From NCBI GenBank assembly GCA_037954665.1, contig JBBMOL010000046.1:2836501-2900500 (forward strand): 64,000 nucleotides of DNA. Direction: 5' to 3'. The DNA comes from Laguncularia racemosa (Eukaryota > Streptophyta > Magnoliopsida > Myrtales > Combretaceae). The notes below the pieces were generated by a model that did not search any database, was not told where the DNA came from, and saw only the letters and a program-made list of their open reading frames with translations. Below, one piece after another: positions 1 to 11,686 of the stretch. Position 1 is the stretch's first letter; each line of letters starts with the position of its first letter. Both the position numbers and the translations under genes were made by a program.

Positions 1-2829
1 ATTTCATGCTATTAAATTGCGGTACATTGGTTGCTTTATTAGTAGCTATAAAAGCAACATCCCGTTATCTACAATGCCAGTAAGTGAAGAGAACAACAAG
101 CCTTTGAGGAAATACAAATCAACGTAGATAGTAACTACGTATTTTCCTAGAAAGAATGCAATGTTCCTTCACTTTCTCTTTATAGCAATCACAATGGAAC
201 AGCCTCAGGGAGATTTCCATACACCTAACACTTCAAACCTCTAAGTCACCCTTTTTCTATATTTATATATATAAACTTATCAATATTTCCATAGAAATTA
301 CCTCTAAGAAAGGATATGGCTTGGATGTTTAGGCTCTACTTATTAGCTTATCTCATTTATCCTTTGATTATCACAAATGCACAAACCTCAACTGCTTCAC
401 TATCCACTTAGCCCATATCACCACCAACTATGTTACACCACCTACAGGAACTCAACGAGGTTACATCCAAAAACTGACCTACAACCCTAATTCAAGCCAA
501 CCCATCTTTATATTAGGATCAATCTAAGCATATGTTCTTTTAGACATTTCAACGAACATATTTGTTGCATCATGAACTATACCACCTAAACACATAACAT
601 CAATCTAATTAGTAGGAGTTACAACATTAGACTTAAAATCTATCTTCACAATCACATTAACAAACACCATCCTAGAATTTCACCATTATCATGGAATAAA
701 TCAAGCAAACAATAGATTTAAAAAAAATCAATCACAAATCAAAATTATATCTTCACTATCATGGAAAAATTGAACAAAGAATAGATTGAAAAGAGAAAAA
801 AAAAAAAACTCGATCATAAATCAAAACATAAATACCTTAACAAATGTATGAAGGAAAAGACATGTACACACACACACAAGGGAGAGAGAGAGAGAGAAAG
901 AGCGGACTTACCTAGAGTGGAGCGTACTTAGATTTGAGTTAAATGTCTTAGGGCTTAGAGTGGAGATACATCACAAAGAGAAGCAAAGAAGACAACTCAA
1001 GTGATCATTTTTAATATTTGAAAATATGTTTGTTTTTGTTTGGTAAAATTGATTTTTGTACCATATTTTTTATGACGTAAAATTTTAGTATTTTGGCCAG
1101 TACTTAGATCTTTTTTGTTCACTAACTAAGCCAAATGTGCAAACCAAATATAGGATAAAAAGTTTTATCCAGTCAAATACCATAAAATCTTATTAACCAA
1201 ATGATACTTTAGTGTGGTAGTTTATTATAAGTTAGTTGCATTGCATACTTCATCTCTCATTCCTCTTTGAGTGAGATTCTAATATATTTAAGGATGTCTT
1301 AAGAAAATCTGGCTTAGTAGGTTAGGTATAGGGACCATTAGATTAGTTCAACCACTCTAAGCTTTTCTTAATTAGCTTACTCATTTAATAAACCTTTCCA
1401 TAGACTTATTTATAAGATTACTGGGCTTGGGCTATATTAAGCCCACTAAAGGATCCACTTGCATTGAAGCTTAAAAATGAGGATTTATTAATGACTAACG
1501 AGGCTTACATCTCATTTGTTGATCACTAGAGTGATCCAATGGTTATCATTGAAAACTCATCACAACCGTTGATCTCTAAAGTCATCCAATAGTCAATAAT
1601 GAGCACTAAAATCTGTAAATGGAGGCCTTCTCCTCCTCATTTGACACAATCAAATGATTAAGAAAAACTTCATCGTGTTGCTGTAATCTCATTCAAAAAG
1701 ATCAAATCAACAATCTATCAAAGAACAATAAATAACAATCAAGAACATTCAAGAACTATCGTCCATGCTCAAAAGCTACTGAGATTGTTTGTTCCTCTCA
1801 TATCTCTCTCTAATCACAAGATTGAGTTTATAATTGGAGAATGCTTGATCACAAGATTATAAAGTTAGGTCTATAATGATATTTCTTTTATTATTTTTTC
1901 TCCAATTGTTTGATGGACACTAAGAAAGAGTTAGTCATATGTTAAGAGGATTGCCATTGAAATGTTTTACACAATTATTTGTAGGGTTGGGCAAAATGCA
2001 ATTCATTTCAAGTCACATTCTTTTTAATATTACCTTATGACATCTTTTTTATGGTATTATTTTTATTTATGCTATCTTATTTGTATTTAATTTGAATTTT
2101 TACTTCTAAATCTTCTTTTATTCTACATAAATGCAAATTTTGAAAGACTAGAGGGCCTAAAGGTACAAAAATTATTAGAGTTTTATGGTTAGAATAGTTT
2201 ATATTTAGTGAAAATAAATTATAGTAAATGAATCAAAATAAAATCAAAGATGTACAAGGTAGAATATAAATTTTCTAACACAACTTAGAATTTTCTTTTC
2301 AATTTATGTAGTAATGCAATTCAAGATGGATCTTCAACCAAATGCTATAGAAGTTATTGCTGACTTAAATTGCATTGTAGAGAATCACTTTTCATGGTTT
2401 AGTTTGATGCATTTTTATTTGGTTCATGGTTGAGTTTAACTTAGTAAACACCTCTAATTATTTGAGTGATAGACTAATTCTTAAATAACAATGGTGTCAT
2501 ATGTCGAACTATTTTCATTTTCATTGTTGAATATTTCTTTTTAACTTGAAACTTTTATTATTCTTAATTTCTATTGATTTTCTTATTCCATGTAGTGTAT
2601 TTGTTACTTTTTTCATCAAAATATATGGATTTTATAAGATTGATTACTATTATTACTTCCTTACAATCATCTAATGTTTGTCACAAATAATTATATTCCT
2701 GTTCTACCAAATAGATACCGAATTTAGAAATAATACTCTGCAATCTACAATTTGGAATTTAAATTACATAATAGGTGCTTTAGGATCATTCTAAGGTAAG
2801 AAGTAATCTATATTGTGTATCTTATGTTA
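1..2829. other. AT-rich intergenic stretch, no gene seen
   Basis: No open reading frame with recognisable protein similarity was found on either strand. The stretch holds A/T homopolymers and a CA/GA microsatellite. Around 1500-1620 a phrase resembling TTGATC...GATCCAATGG...AATGA occurs twice about 50 bp apart, the second copy diverged. With the following 'ggaggccttctcctcctc' this resembles the promoter part of a retroelement LTR, but no second LTR, PBS or coding remnant supports it, so no element is called. Confidence 0.5.
866..898. repeat. Compound CA/GA microsatellite
   Basis: About six CA dinucleotides run, after a short spacer, into about eight GA dinucleotides. This is a simple-sequence repeat with no gene beside it. 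Confidence 0.9.
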
Positions 2830-3084
2830 CGTTTAGTTTATTGGAATGGAATAAGGCTGTAATGAAAAAGTAATTTCTTTTGTATTATTTTGTTTATAAT
2901 AAGGGCATTTTTGGAATAAAAGTTACATTATGTAAAGAATAACTATTCCTTTGGTAACGAAAAGAAATCCACATAATATGGAATAGGCATCCTTATGTAT
3001 AACTTTTTGCAAACCAAATAAGAAAATTGCTATTTCATAGTAATAAAGGCAGAATAACAATTCCATTTTAGTGAACCAAACACA
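2830..3084. mobile_element. Short inverted-repeat element (MITE-like)
   Basis: The left end reads CGTTTAGTTTATTGGAATGG. The right end, reverse-complemented, reads TGTGTTTGGTTCACTAAAAT followed by GGAATTG, so the termini form imperfect inverted repeats of roughly 30-40 bp. The hexamer ATGTTA flanks both sides (2824-2829 and 3085-3090) and may be the target-site duplication. The 255-bp interior is AT-rich and non-coding. The 'TTTGGTTCACTAAAATGGAAT' style of terminus is common in plant MITEs, but the superfamily is not assigned here. Confidence 0.5.
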
Positions 3085-3153
3085 ATGTTATATTATAAAA
3101 GCAAGTTCTAAAATTTAGTATTGATTAATTATAACTTATGTTATAATATCATA

Positions 3154-3325
3154 GGAGTATACTCTTAAATATAGTATTTTTTTTAAAAAAAATTGCGAAA
3201 TATAGTATCAACAAAAATTATTCTAAAAATAGATTTCAAAAGCGTAAACCCGGCATGCACCTTCAATATTAGGAAATTTTGCAAAACCGAAAGCATGCAC
3301 CAGGACTATGCCTTCAATAAAAATT
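3154..3325 (+). repeat. Left terminal inverted repeat of the MULE
   Basis: Pairs with the reverse complement of 6900-7060 over about 110 bp with small indels. Shared blocks are TACTCTTAAATATAGTATTT, the AAAATTATTCTAAAAATAG-like block and TTTCAAA. Similarity continues weakly through the part containing TTTTGCAAAACCGAAAG. Confidence 0.75.
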
Positions 3326-3829
3326 TCTACAAAACATTTTTTTGGCATTATCCTCACCATCTAATAATGTAATGGAATACTGCAAACCTATAAAAATTAT
3401 TATAAAATAATATTGCAAACCTATAAAAATTATTATAAAGTGATATTGTAAATTTGCACAGTATCACAACATGTGATCTCAAGTGCACAGGAAAAAATTT
3501 TGCATCAACAGTTTGCAATATAAATGCAAATTCTCAAACTAAATGTTCATTATCAGATATTTCAATTTCTTCTTCTGGTCTTCTTCTTTCTCACAATTTG
3601 AAACTTTCTGTTTTCTTAATTTCTGTTTTACTCAAATTTAATTGGTACATCTACATGTGTAGAAATATTTATAGGATATTTTTTCAACTTCTTCAATAAA
3701 GCTATATTTTGGTATATTTTTCCTAAGAAATTTTTTTTTCCTATTATATTACTTTTTATCAATGCATAAAAATTAAATATAATTATTTATACTTTACTAT
3801 TTTTATTAAAATACCAGTAGTTGTTTATT

Positions 3830-4575
3830 AATTATTAATTAGTAATTAATTAGTCGTTAATATATCATTAATTAATATTAGAAAATAAATTAGTAAAAGA
3901 ATTTAGTATTTTTCATAAATGAAAAGTCTTCGTTTGTAGTTGTGAAAATTGTTGTAAAAGTAATTTTTAATTACTAACTAATTAGTCGTTAATTATAAAC
4001 TTAATTAGGAAAAAAATTCGTATTGATTATAAATATAATATCTTTGTGTGTTATTGTAGAAATAGTTGTAAAATTAAGTTATTATTAAACAATCGTTAAT
4101 TAACAGTAATTAGTCGTTAATATGTGATTAATTAATTATTAGAAATTTAATTAGTAAAAAAATTTGTATTGATTGTAAATGTAATATGTCTGTGTATTTT
4201 TGTAAAAGTAATTGTAAAATTAAATTTTTAATTAACCGTGAATTAACAATAATTAGCCGTTAATATGTCAATAATTAATTGTTAGGAAATTAATTAGTGA
4301 AAAAAATTGTGTTGATTGTAAATGTAATATTTTTATGTGTTTTTTTTTGTAAAAGTAGTTGTAAAATTAAGTTGTTAATTAACCATGAATTAACAGTAAT
4401 TAGTCGTTAATATATCATTAATTAACTATTAGAAAAATAATTAGTAAAAAATTATATGTTGATTGTAAATGTAATATCTTTGTGTTTTATTATAAAAGTA
4501 GTTGTAAACTTAAGTTACTATTAATTAACCGTTAATTAGACAGTAATTAGTCACTAATAAGTTGTTCATTAATAT
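3830..4575. repeat. Tandem array, about 130-147 bp period, inside the MULE
   Basis: The phrase TTAGTCGTTAATAT or a close variant recurs at about 3851, 3983, 4111, 4254, 4401 and 4548, spacings of 132, 128, 143, 147 and 147 bp. Units share TTAATTAACCGTTAATTAAC, a TTAGTAAAAAAATT-like block, TTGATTGTAAATGTAATAT and GTAAAAGTAGTTGTAAAATT. About six diverged copies are present, lying between the left TIR and the mobile-domain relic. Confidence 0.7.
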
Positions 4576-4783
4576 TTTGATATCAATGGTAACATTTTTT
4601 TTTTTTTTTTTTGCATAATAGATAGAGCTTCGACCCTTCGATCCTTTATTCTTGATGTAGTAAGAGGGACATCGATTATAGTCCATTTATGACAAAGAGG
4701 TAAACGATCTTTAACTTGTTTATTACTTCATGTTTCATTACTAATAGTATAACATTTTACTTGTTATCATTTTAAGAGAAATC

Positions 4784-6010
4784 ATGGCTCGCCATTCTAT
4801 GCCGCGAGTTGTCACTCTATTGTGACGAACACATCATCCATATTGATCCTCGAATTGAGCCATTCCTGCATTTGGCGTGATTCGAAAGTACAAGTCACCT
4901 ACCATTCATTCCATTAGATTAACACATGATAACTGCCTTAATCGAGCGATAGAGGCCAAAGATGCACACATTCTATACGTCGATAAGGGAGTTTACTATC
5001 ACCTTGTAGAATGTAGGGGTCCAACTAGGGCCCCCCATTGATGGTCAAGTAGTTACAGAGAGTAGTTGCTTAGATTAGGGTGCAACATGTGAGAGATTAC
5101 TAAGGGAAAGGTTGAGGTCTAGCTATTGCTAGGTAGGCGAGGGCATTAGCATGATGTGGCTTCATGATATGTTCTGAATCCCTCTAACCTATGTCGATGT
5201 AAAGCAAATTCATCGCCATATGTGTACATATATATTACAGCTATTGGGGGGATTTATCTTTGTAGATAAATCTAACACCCTCATCTACGCGATATTTTTC
5301 CCTCTATTGGAGAATTTCGACATTACTGGGACGTATAGTTAGGGTCCGCATGTCTAGCCTGGTTATATCGCCAACTTCATGTCACATCATCATCATCGAC
5401 ACACGAGATTGGAGAGGCTACCATTCTCTTACAAGTCTAGGCCTGAGATAAATTCCCTTACATAGCACCCCTTACTCAACACAGATTAATTACAGAAGGT
5501 GGAGCTCCTTTAACTGCATGTTACAACACATAAAAGGACACTCAACTTCACTTAGCCCATGTTATAGGCACATATTGGGATGCACTTAATAGGCAGAATA
5601 ATGAACAGGTATTTCAATTACCTTTTTTTTTTCATTTCATCGTATTGATCATTAACATTGAATATTATTTTCTATCCTCTAAGTCAAATGGGGGTCGTAC
5701 TTTGGAATCTAATTAACGTCTTACCACATTTCTGTAGAAGTGGCATGCACATTTGGACCACTCGAGTGCCACTCATATGTTTCCACATAGTTAAGTAGCA
5801 TTACCCCGACCGAGTTACAAGGCAGTTTGGGGAGTTTCAATATATCCCACAACCGATGAACACATAGTCGAAGCTCCATCAAATCAACTTACATAGAAGG
5901 ATTGATGTGGATTGGCTAATGCAGCATGCACCATATATATCCATGTGGGAATAGCGTGTAGATTGGGTGGTGTACATGGAGTGACCTAGTGGTGTACATG
6001 AGGTATACAT
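4784..6010 (+). pseudogene. Plant mobile domain (PMD, MAIN/MAIL-like) gene relic
   Basis: Reading the plus strand across several frames gives successive blocks typical of the plant mobile domain (Pfam 'Aminotransferase-like, plant mobile domain'): DEHIIHIDPRIEPFLHLA, ITALIERWRPKMHTF, a TITL...VQLGPPIDGQVVT block, ILQLLGGFIFVDKSNTLIY, PLLENFDITGTYS and, further on, YPDRVTRQFGEFQYIPQPMN and LHRRIDVDWLMQHAPYISMW. In the family these motifs occur in this order. Stops and frameshifts separate them, so no full protein can be made. PMD genes occur as host genes (MAIN, MAIL1) and as passengers or coding parts of transposons; the enclosing TIRs place this copy in the transposon class. The ATG at 4784 opens an HSMP-like reading that soon stops and is only a possible start. 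The C-terminal part to about 6700 is too eroded to align. Confidence 0.7.
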
Positions 6011-6899
6011 ACAGTAGTATAGATTGACCAGCCAATGATATATCGAATGTACAAGAGCTATTCTTAGATTTCTAATAAGTACAACATGAACACTAGCTAG
6101 ATGAATCATTGCATGACCGTTCCTTATTTAATTTATGTTTTGTTGTAATGTGTAAGGTTATACATTAAGAAAAATCTGCCTATCATCAGATCTTGACATG
6201 ACCATTAGAATAGTTGCTCATGGTCTTCACTTCATGCATCACCATGGGGAGGTGTAACGCTATACTTGTAGGTGCAGCAGCAATATGCCGTAGAAGTTGA
6301 AGTTGAGGCATAACCGATAGAAGTGTTCCAATCATAGCCAATTCTTGTGCGCTATAAGACCGTGGGACGTTGACGACCTCAAAACAGGGGTGAGGCATAA
6401 GAGAATCCAACGTAGGACCAATAGTTCCCAATGGATTTTGATGTGATGTACGATAGCTCAGGCCAAATTTTCAACATATACGTAATACCACATCGTCATT
6501 CTCTCAATGGTCCTGTCCTTACACCACCTATGCTACAAAAGAAATACTTTGGTAAACAACCAATGTATTAAGGTAAATCATCGCATGGTCCTACAAAGTG
6601 GAGTCTAGTACCTATCCTAATGTTCAATGATATCCCCTAACAGCATCCAACATAAGAGTTAGAAGCCGCTCCTACTCCACGTCTAAGGCCATCAAGAGAG
6701 CCCATGAACGCATTTGCCCAGCTAGCTAAACAATTCTCTAGGGGAAATAATAGGATAGGATAGCAATTTATTTTTTGTTGTTAATTTCATATGTATATCT
6801 TCCATTTAAGGTTTTAGTTGATAAAAATTAATATATGAAATTGATAAATTTATTAACATTGTCTAATTAATATACTAATATGCGCCTTTAAGTAATGTA

Positions 6900-7060
6900 C
6901 TGAGGGCACAGACCTTGTTTAATCTTTCAGTTTTGCGAATTTTCGCAAAACTGAAGACATACACCGAGTCTATATCTTTGAAACCTATTTTTGGAATAAT
7001 TTTTGGAAGTAATATATTTCACAATTTAAAAAAAAAATACTATATTTAAGAGTATATCCC
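6900..7060 (-). repeat. Right terminal inverted repeat of the MULE
   Basis: Inverted copy of the left end. Its inner part also contains a near-perfect palindrome at 6926-6955. It ends in ...GAGTATATCCC directly before the 10-bp target duplication. Confidence 0.75.
6926..6955. repeat. 14-bp-arm palindrome in the right TIR
   Basis: TTCAGTTTTGCGAA (6926-6939) and its exact reverse complement TTCGCAAAACTGAA (6942-6955) are separated by two T residues. The left TIR keeps only half of this structure (TTTTGCAAAACCGAAAG). Confidence 0.85.
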
Positions 7061-7649
7061 TAATATCATATACCAACAATCAAAACTATTAAGCATGCAA
7101 AGTTCTACTAGATCTAAGGAAAACCCAATTACAAGGTTGTGGAACCCAATTCCTGTGGTAGTTATTAAGAACTGCTAGGGATGCTAGTTCCAAGTCATGG
7201 TTCCACAACTCATGGATTGGTTTGGGCCATTTTTTGTATTTCTTTTTATTTTTTGGTTTTTTGTATGTCGACCATCAATTTTTAACTATACTAGTATTTT
7301 GTATTTAGCTCCAGTATATGTTACACAAATTACAGTTATCTCATATTCTCTATTGGTATTAAGTCATTAATGTAAAAGAACACAAATTTTATTCACTTAC
7401 TAGGTTAAATTCACATATATGGAAATGTTGATATCATTACTAGATCTTACAATGGAAGAAGTACAGAACAATATTACTATCCATATATGAAATAATTGCT
7501 AAGTAACACAAGAAAATAACTAAAATATATATTTACAAGTAATCCATAATTCACATTACAATCACCATTATTGTGTTGTTTTCCTAAAATCCCCAACCAT
7601 TGAAACAGTTGATTAAAATCAAAGGAATCCAAAAAGTCAATAACTAAAA

Positions 7650-8190
7650 GGGAAAAATACAATTTTAATCCTCAATGTTTACTTTTTTTTTTTTCTATTT
7701 GAGACCTTAATCTTTATTTTCTTCTATTTGAATTCTCTATGTTTTCAAAACTTTATAAAAATAGGATATTCGTCAAATCTATCAAGTTTTTCATCCATTC
7801 AAGACACATATCATTTATCAACTTCTAATTGATTCACAATGATTAATTTAGCAAAATAATAGTATATGATATATTTATTTACACAATATAATAAGATATA
7901 ATATCAAATATATTTAATGATGAAATATAATAAAAAATAATTAAAATTGATTAAAGTTAAAAAAACGGGTTGAAAAAAATTGTTTGTATCCTGGTCACCT
8001 TAACTTACTAGTTTAAGACTAATGAAAAGTTAATGCATACTTAAGATAGATAGAAAATTCAACGTATTTAATAAAAGTCTCATTTTTGTAAAATTTTAAA
8101 AGCATTAAGGACTCAAATAGAAGAAAAAAAAAGTTAAAAACTCAAATTGAAAAGTAGATAAACATTAGGGACTAAAAATGTATTTTTCCC
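7650..8190. mobile_element. Foldback / MULE-like MITE, copy 1
   Basis: The left end GGGAAAAATACAATTTTAAT and the reverse-complemented right end GGGAAAAATACATTTTTAGT begin inverted repeats of more than 100 bp; both contain TCAATG/TAATGTTTA and CTATTTGAG blocks. Flanking nonamers TAACTAAAA (7641-7649) and TAATTAAAA (8191-8199) differ at one base, consistent with an aged 9-bp target duplication. There is no coding capacity. Long TIRs and a 9-bp duplication suggest a Mutator-type MITE. Confidence 0.65.
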
Positions 8191-8199
8191 TAATTAAAA

Positions 8200-9729
8200 G
8201 GAGATAAGACGACAATTGCTTTGATGTGACACTAATTTCAATACCAACGTTGTACAATGAAACACATTCAATTATATTGTAATGTATGGAAAATATTCAC
8301 AATTAAATGAGTATTGCAAACCGTGTTGCTGTTTTTTTTTTTTTTTTTTGTAAAGTGACCTGTATTAGTTACATGCAAGTATCCATCATCGTTATTTTCC
8401 ATTATTTTCTCTACCAAGTGATGTGCTTGATGTTGGCTACTTTTTTAAATACCGACATCAGTCAAGTCTCTCTTATGTGATACAGATGCTCAAAAAAGTA
8501 TTAGACTTTAAGCACATAAGGGAATTAGAGAAAATATATAAAGGATATCACTAGTGACTATATGCATGCAACTAATACAAAAAAACATGACAAAAACAGA
8601 TAACAATACATATTTAGCTATGAATATTTTCTACACATTTCACCATAAGATTGCATGCTACTTGTAGCACCGAAAGTGAAATACTCTTTACAGCATTGTT
8701 GTCACTTCTCCATCTCTTTTCAATTCTTAATATTTTTTATCGATTAGATGCCCATCAACTATTCAAATACGATACAAAAAGCACCACTGTAAGAGGTACT
8801 AATATTTATTACAATAACAATGCTATAGATAACTTGTAAATTGAAAACGTATATGAAAAATATTAATGAATAACTCATTTATAGGAAATAGTTGAACATG
8901 TGTTTTTAGAGAATTGTTTGTGAATGTGCATAAATTTTTAGACAGTTCCACAAGTTCCAGCGATTCGCAGATCGGTGAGCAACACCCTAGTTCCTAAATT
9001 GGCCTCTCAAGTCAACTCTGGCTCTCGACTTGTTAAGCCAATTTCGACTCTGGGTTAGGAATTGATCAATGACCAAGTCTAATCCAAGGTCTAATAAATT
9101 CCAATGCTCACCCTTGCGTCTCATAATAACAAAGCAATCTATTCTTTAAAATTAAATATGAGAAAAGGAACATGAAATTTCGTAAAACATAAGATATGAC
9201 CTTGAAATAAATCAAATAATTACCAAACATGAATTGCAAATGGATCATAAACCAACATAAAAAAAAAGACAAAAAAGAAAAAAAAATGTGTACCTTACAT
9301 TTCAATTGGAGTTCTAAGATATTTTCATTTTTTTTTTAGGCTACATTCTATCACTTTGTTCAAATTACTATTTAGACACTTTCACTTTCCTCACCTCTGT
9401 CATCTTTTATAGTAGTTCGTTCACTTGAGTTCTGAAACATTTTCCACCTAAGTTTTTGGTCGTTAAGGATGCTTAGCTAAAGCCATGTGAAAAGTACAAT
9501 TGGTCAAGTAGTTACACAAACTACTAATTTAAGCAAGATAAACAAATTGATAAAATGAAAACACATTAAACTTGGTAAATAAAACAATACAATAGACAGC
9601 CAAGCGAAGAACATGTATGTGGCCCAAACTCCATTGTGAAATTTACTCAAACACTTTGCCTCAATCATTCTAAGCTTTAACAACGTTGTTTAGCTATTTC
9701 CACCATTTTTAGTTTTCAAAAGACAAACT
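8200..9729. other. AT-rich intergenic stretch
   Basis: Only short open frames without recognisable protein similarity, and A/T homopolymer runs (for example about 8331-8350). No gene or element boundary could be supported. Confidence 0.5.
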
Positions 9730-10330
9730 CACTAATATTTTAAACCACAATTTTTGAACCATATCAAATCAAAAAGATGATTAAACGAAGCAGAATCATA
9801 GGATTTAAGATTGAGAATAGAGAAAATAACATATGCAGTGAAAAGATTGATGAGAGAGAGAGAAAGATTGTGATGTAGTATAACACGTGAGATTAAGTAA
9901 GATTTTATCATAAAACCATTGATTATGTGAATATTCGGTGTATGATCTTCAAATATCAATTGATATTCGGTATCCAAATTCAACAATTTTATGAATTTGA
10001 GAATTTAGGAAAAAAATAAAGCAATGACGGCTCAAAATTTTGATAATATCCAATAATAATCCTGTTCAATGTCCTAAGACGTACAAATAATAGTAGACAC
10101 AAAGTTGCTAAAAATAGAACATAAAAAATTTTCAAAAATGGAAACGTTTAAAATTTGCCAAAAATATAAATGCCTAAAACTTAAGAACATGTAAAAAATT
10201 AGAAGACAAATACAATACCACAAACGATACTCAAAACAAAAGTGTCTATAAAAAGTTTCGCCATATACCTGTTTGCTAATACCTCCACCTCATCAAATTA
10301 GCAGCGAGTTCATCATTACATGTACACATT
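9730..10330 (-). mobile_element. Relic of a Ty3/gypsy 3' end (LTR plus end of internal region)
   Basis: This stretch aligns by eye with 19940-20640, the 3' flank of the gypsy relic further right. Shared elements in order are a GATCTTCAAATA/AATCTTCAAATACC block, a TTCAA.AATT.TATGAATTTG-like block, AATAATAATTTGTCC/CCAATAATAATCCTG, GTCCTAAGACGTACAAATAATAGTA against GTCCTAGGGCATATAAATAATAGTA, and finally TTTGCTAATACCTCCACCTCAT against TTTGCTATTATTTCTACCTCAT. The last block is coding-end sequence in the longer relic, so this is probably a fragment of the same family in the same orientation. The LTR edges cannot be fixed. Confidence 0.45.
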
Positions 10331-10766
10331 GCAATAAAGGGTCTAGTGCAATGAGCTAATCAATCCATTTACAATCACCACTTGTGGTAAGCAAATTTAC
10401 TACAATAGTAACCTTATTGTAGCAAGTTTCAGAGTTTTTTTTTTTTTTTTGTAGCCATTCCATCTCATATGCACAAAGTAATTTTTCTTTCTACGATGTT
10501 TAATTTGCTATGCTAAACTAGAATGCACTGACAAATGTTTAACTACTTTTACAATATTTATCATGTTGTAAAAACATTAATACAACACATGATTATTTGT
10601 GTTGTGTTGCTTGTTATGCACATATAGCATGATTAGATCTTGTGCTTTTTATAGTAATAACCATTATGTTGCTAATATTGATTTAACTACATTTACTCCT
10701 ACTACCATCACTTCACCACCACTACTATTGTTTCCCAAGTTATTGCTACTACATCACCACTAACAC
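10331..10766. other. Intergenic stretch with CAC/TAC-rich triplets
   Basis: No gene seen. The final 80 bases are rich in ACC, ACT and TAC triplets on the plus strand. Bases 10762-10766 (AACAC) are the left target-site duplication of the copia element. Confidence 0.5.
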
Positions 10767-10993
10767 TGATAAGCTCTTAATCACACACACAAAGTTCTAG
10801 AAAATATCTTACTTTATTTATTAAGCAACTTCATGCTTTTATAGCCTTTACATGATAAGAATACTAGTAACAACCACGTGCAACTCGTGGTATTTGTTAC
10901 AGACTAATTCAAAAAAACTCTATCTACTTGACTCCTAATAACTAAGAGTTTATTAGCAAAACACTAACAACTTTGAAATAGTCAGACCCAACA
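10767..10993 (-). repeat. 3' LTR of the copia element at 10.8-15.3 kb
   Basis: 227 bp, bounded by TGATAAGCTC and ...CCCAACA on the plus strand. Contains CACGTGCAACTCGTGG. It lacks the 11-bp duplication seen in the other LTR. Confidence 0.92.
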
Positions 10994-11007
10994 ATGCCTC
11001 CCCTAAA
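10994..11007 (-). other. Polypurine tract of the copia element
   Basis: Read on the minus strand it is TTTAGGGGAGGCAT, directly next to the 3' LTR start, the position used to prime plus-strand DNA synthesis. Confidence 0.8.
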
Positions 11008-11024
11008 CTGAACGTAGTAGCATT

Positions 11025-11686
11025 CAATTTAAGCTTAGTGATACTTCACACACTCCAGGCTTTTCTCGTAGCTTTATGAACAAATCAAGCTTTAAGGGCT
11101 TAGTCATTATATCAGCTACTTGCTCCTTTGTGCCACAATGAACAAGCCTCACAACTTCCTCCTTCGTAAGATCCTTAGAAAATGGAATCTAACATCAATA
11201 TGCTTACTCCTGCCATGTAGAACGGGTTCTTGGACAATTTAATTGTTGAACAATTATCACATAGGATAGTTATGGGTTATTGCTGTAGACAACCAAGTTA
11301 CTGTAGAATCCTTTACATCTAGACACATTGACAGGCACAAGATGCTGCCGCAACGAATTCAGCCTCAGTAGTTGAGAGTGTCACCACCGGCTGCTTCTTT
11401 AAAGCCTAAGAAACTGCCCCTCCATTCATCAAAAACACATAACCACTTGTACTCCTCCTATCATGATGTCCTCGGCATAATCACTATCTGTATAGGCAAC
11501 TAGTTCTATTGTATCACCTCTTTTGTAAAGCAAACCCAAAGACATAGTACCCTTTAAATAACTTGGCACCCTTTTTGCTGCTTGCAAATGCACCTCTGCT
11601 GGATTGGCCATATATCTACTTAACAAACATGTCACATACATTAAATCTAGCCTTGTAGCAATAATATACTTGAGACTTCCAATTAA
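11025..11686 (-). pseudogene. copia RNase H and C-terminus
   Basis: The frame 11641-11429 gives VTCLLSRYMANPAEVHLQAA, SYLKGTMSLGLLYKRG and VAYTDSDYAED (RNase H start). A shift follows. The downstream frames read LSTTEAEFVAAASCACQCV, LCDNCSTIKLSKNP, HGRSKHIDVRFHF and VADIMTKPLKLDLFIKL, the ordinary copia C-terminus. At least three breaks occur. The domain ends just before the polypurine tract. Confidence 0.8.

Larger units (their letters stand above)
3154..7060 (+). mobile_element. Mutator-like element carrying a plant-mobile-domain relic
   Basis: The ends are long inverted repeats. The left starts GGAGTATACTCTTAAATATA; the reverse-complemented right end starts GGGATATACTCTTAAATATA. The decamer TAATATCATA lies directly outside both ends (3144-3153 and 7061-7070), an exact target duplication within the 8-11 bp range of Mutator-like elements. 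Long TIRs plus this duplication length support a MULE. In order it holds the left TIR, a tandem array (3830-4575), a decayed plant-mobile-domain gene on the plus strand (about 4784-6010), a region of weak content, and the right TIR. No MURA transposase was recognised, so it is probably non-autonomous or too decayed to read. Confidence 0.75.

Noticed and set aside
1250..1960. Promoter-like region that might be a solo LTR
   Set aside because: No TG/CA ends with a target duplication, no partner LTR and no coding relic could be found.
6186..6431. 81-residue minus-strand frame inside the MULE
   Set aside because: It lies within the eroded PMD region on the opposite strand and shows no recognisable similarity.
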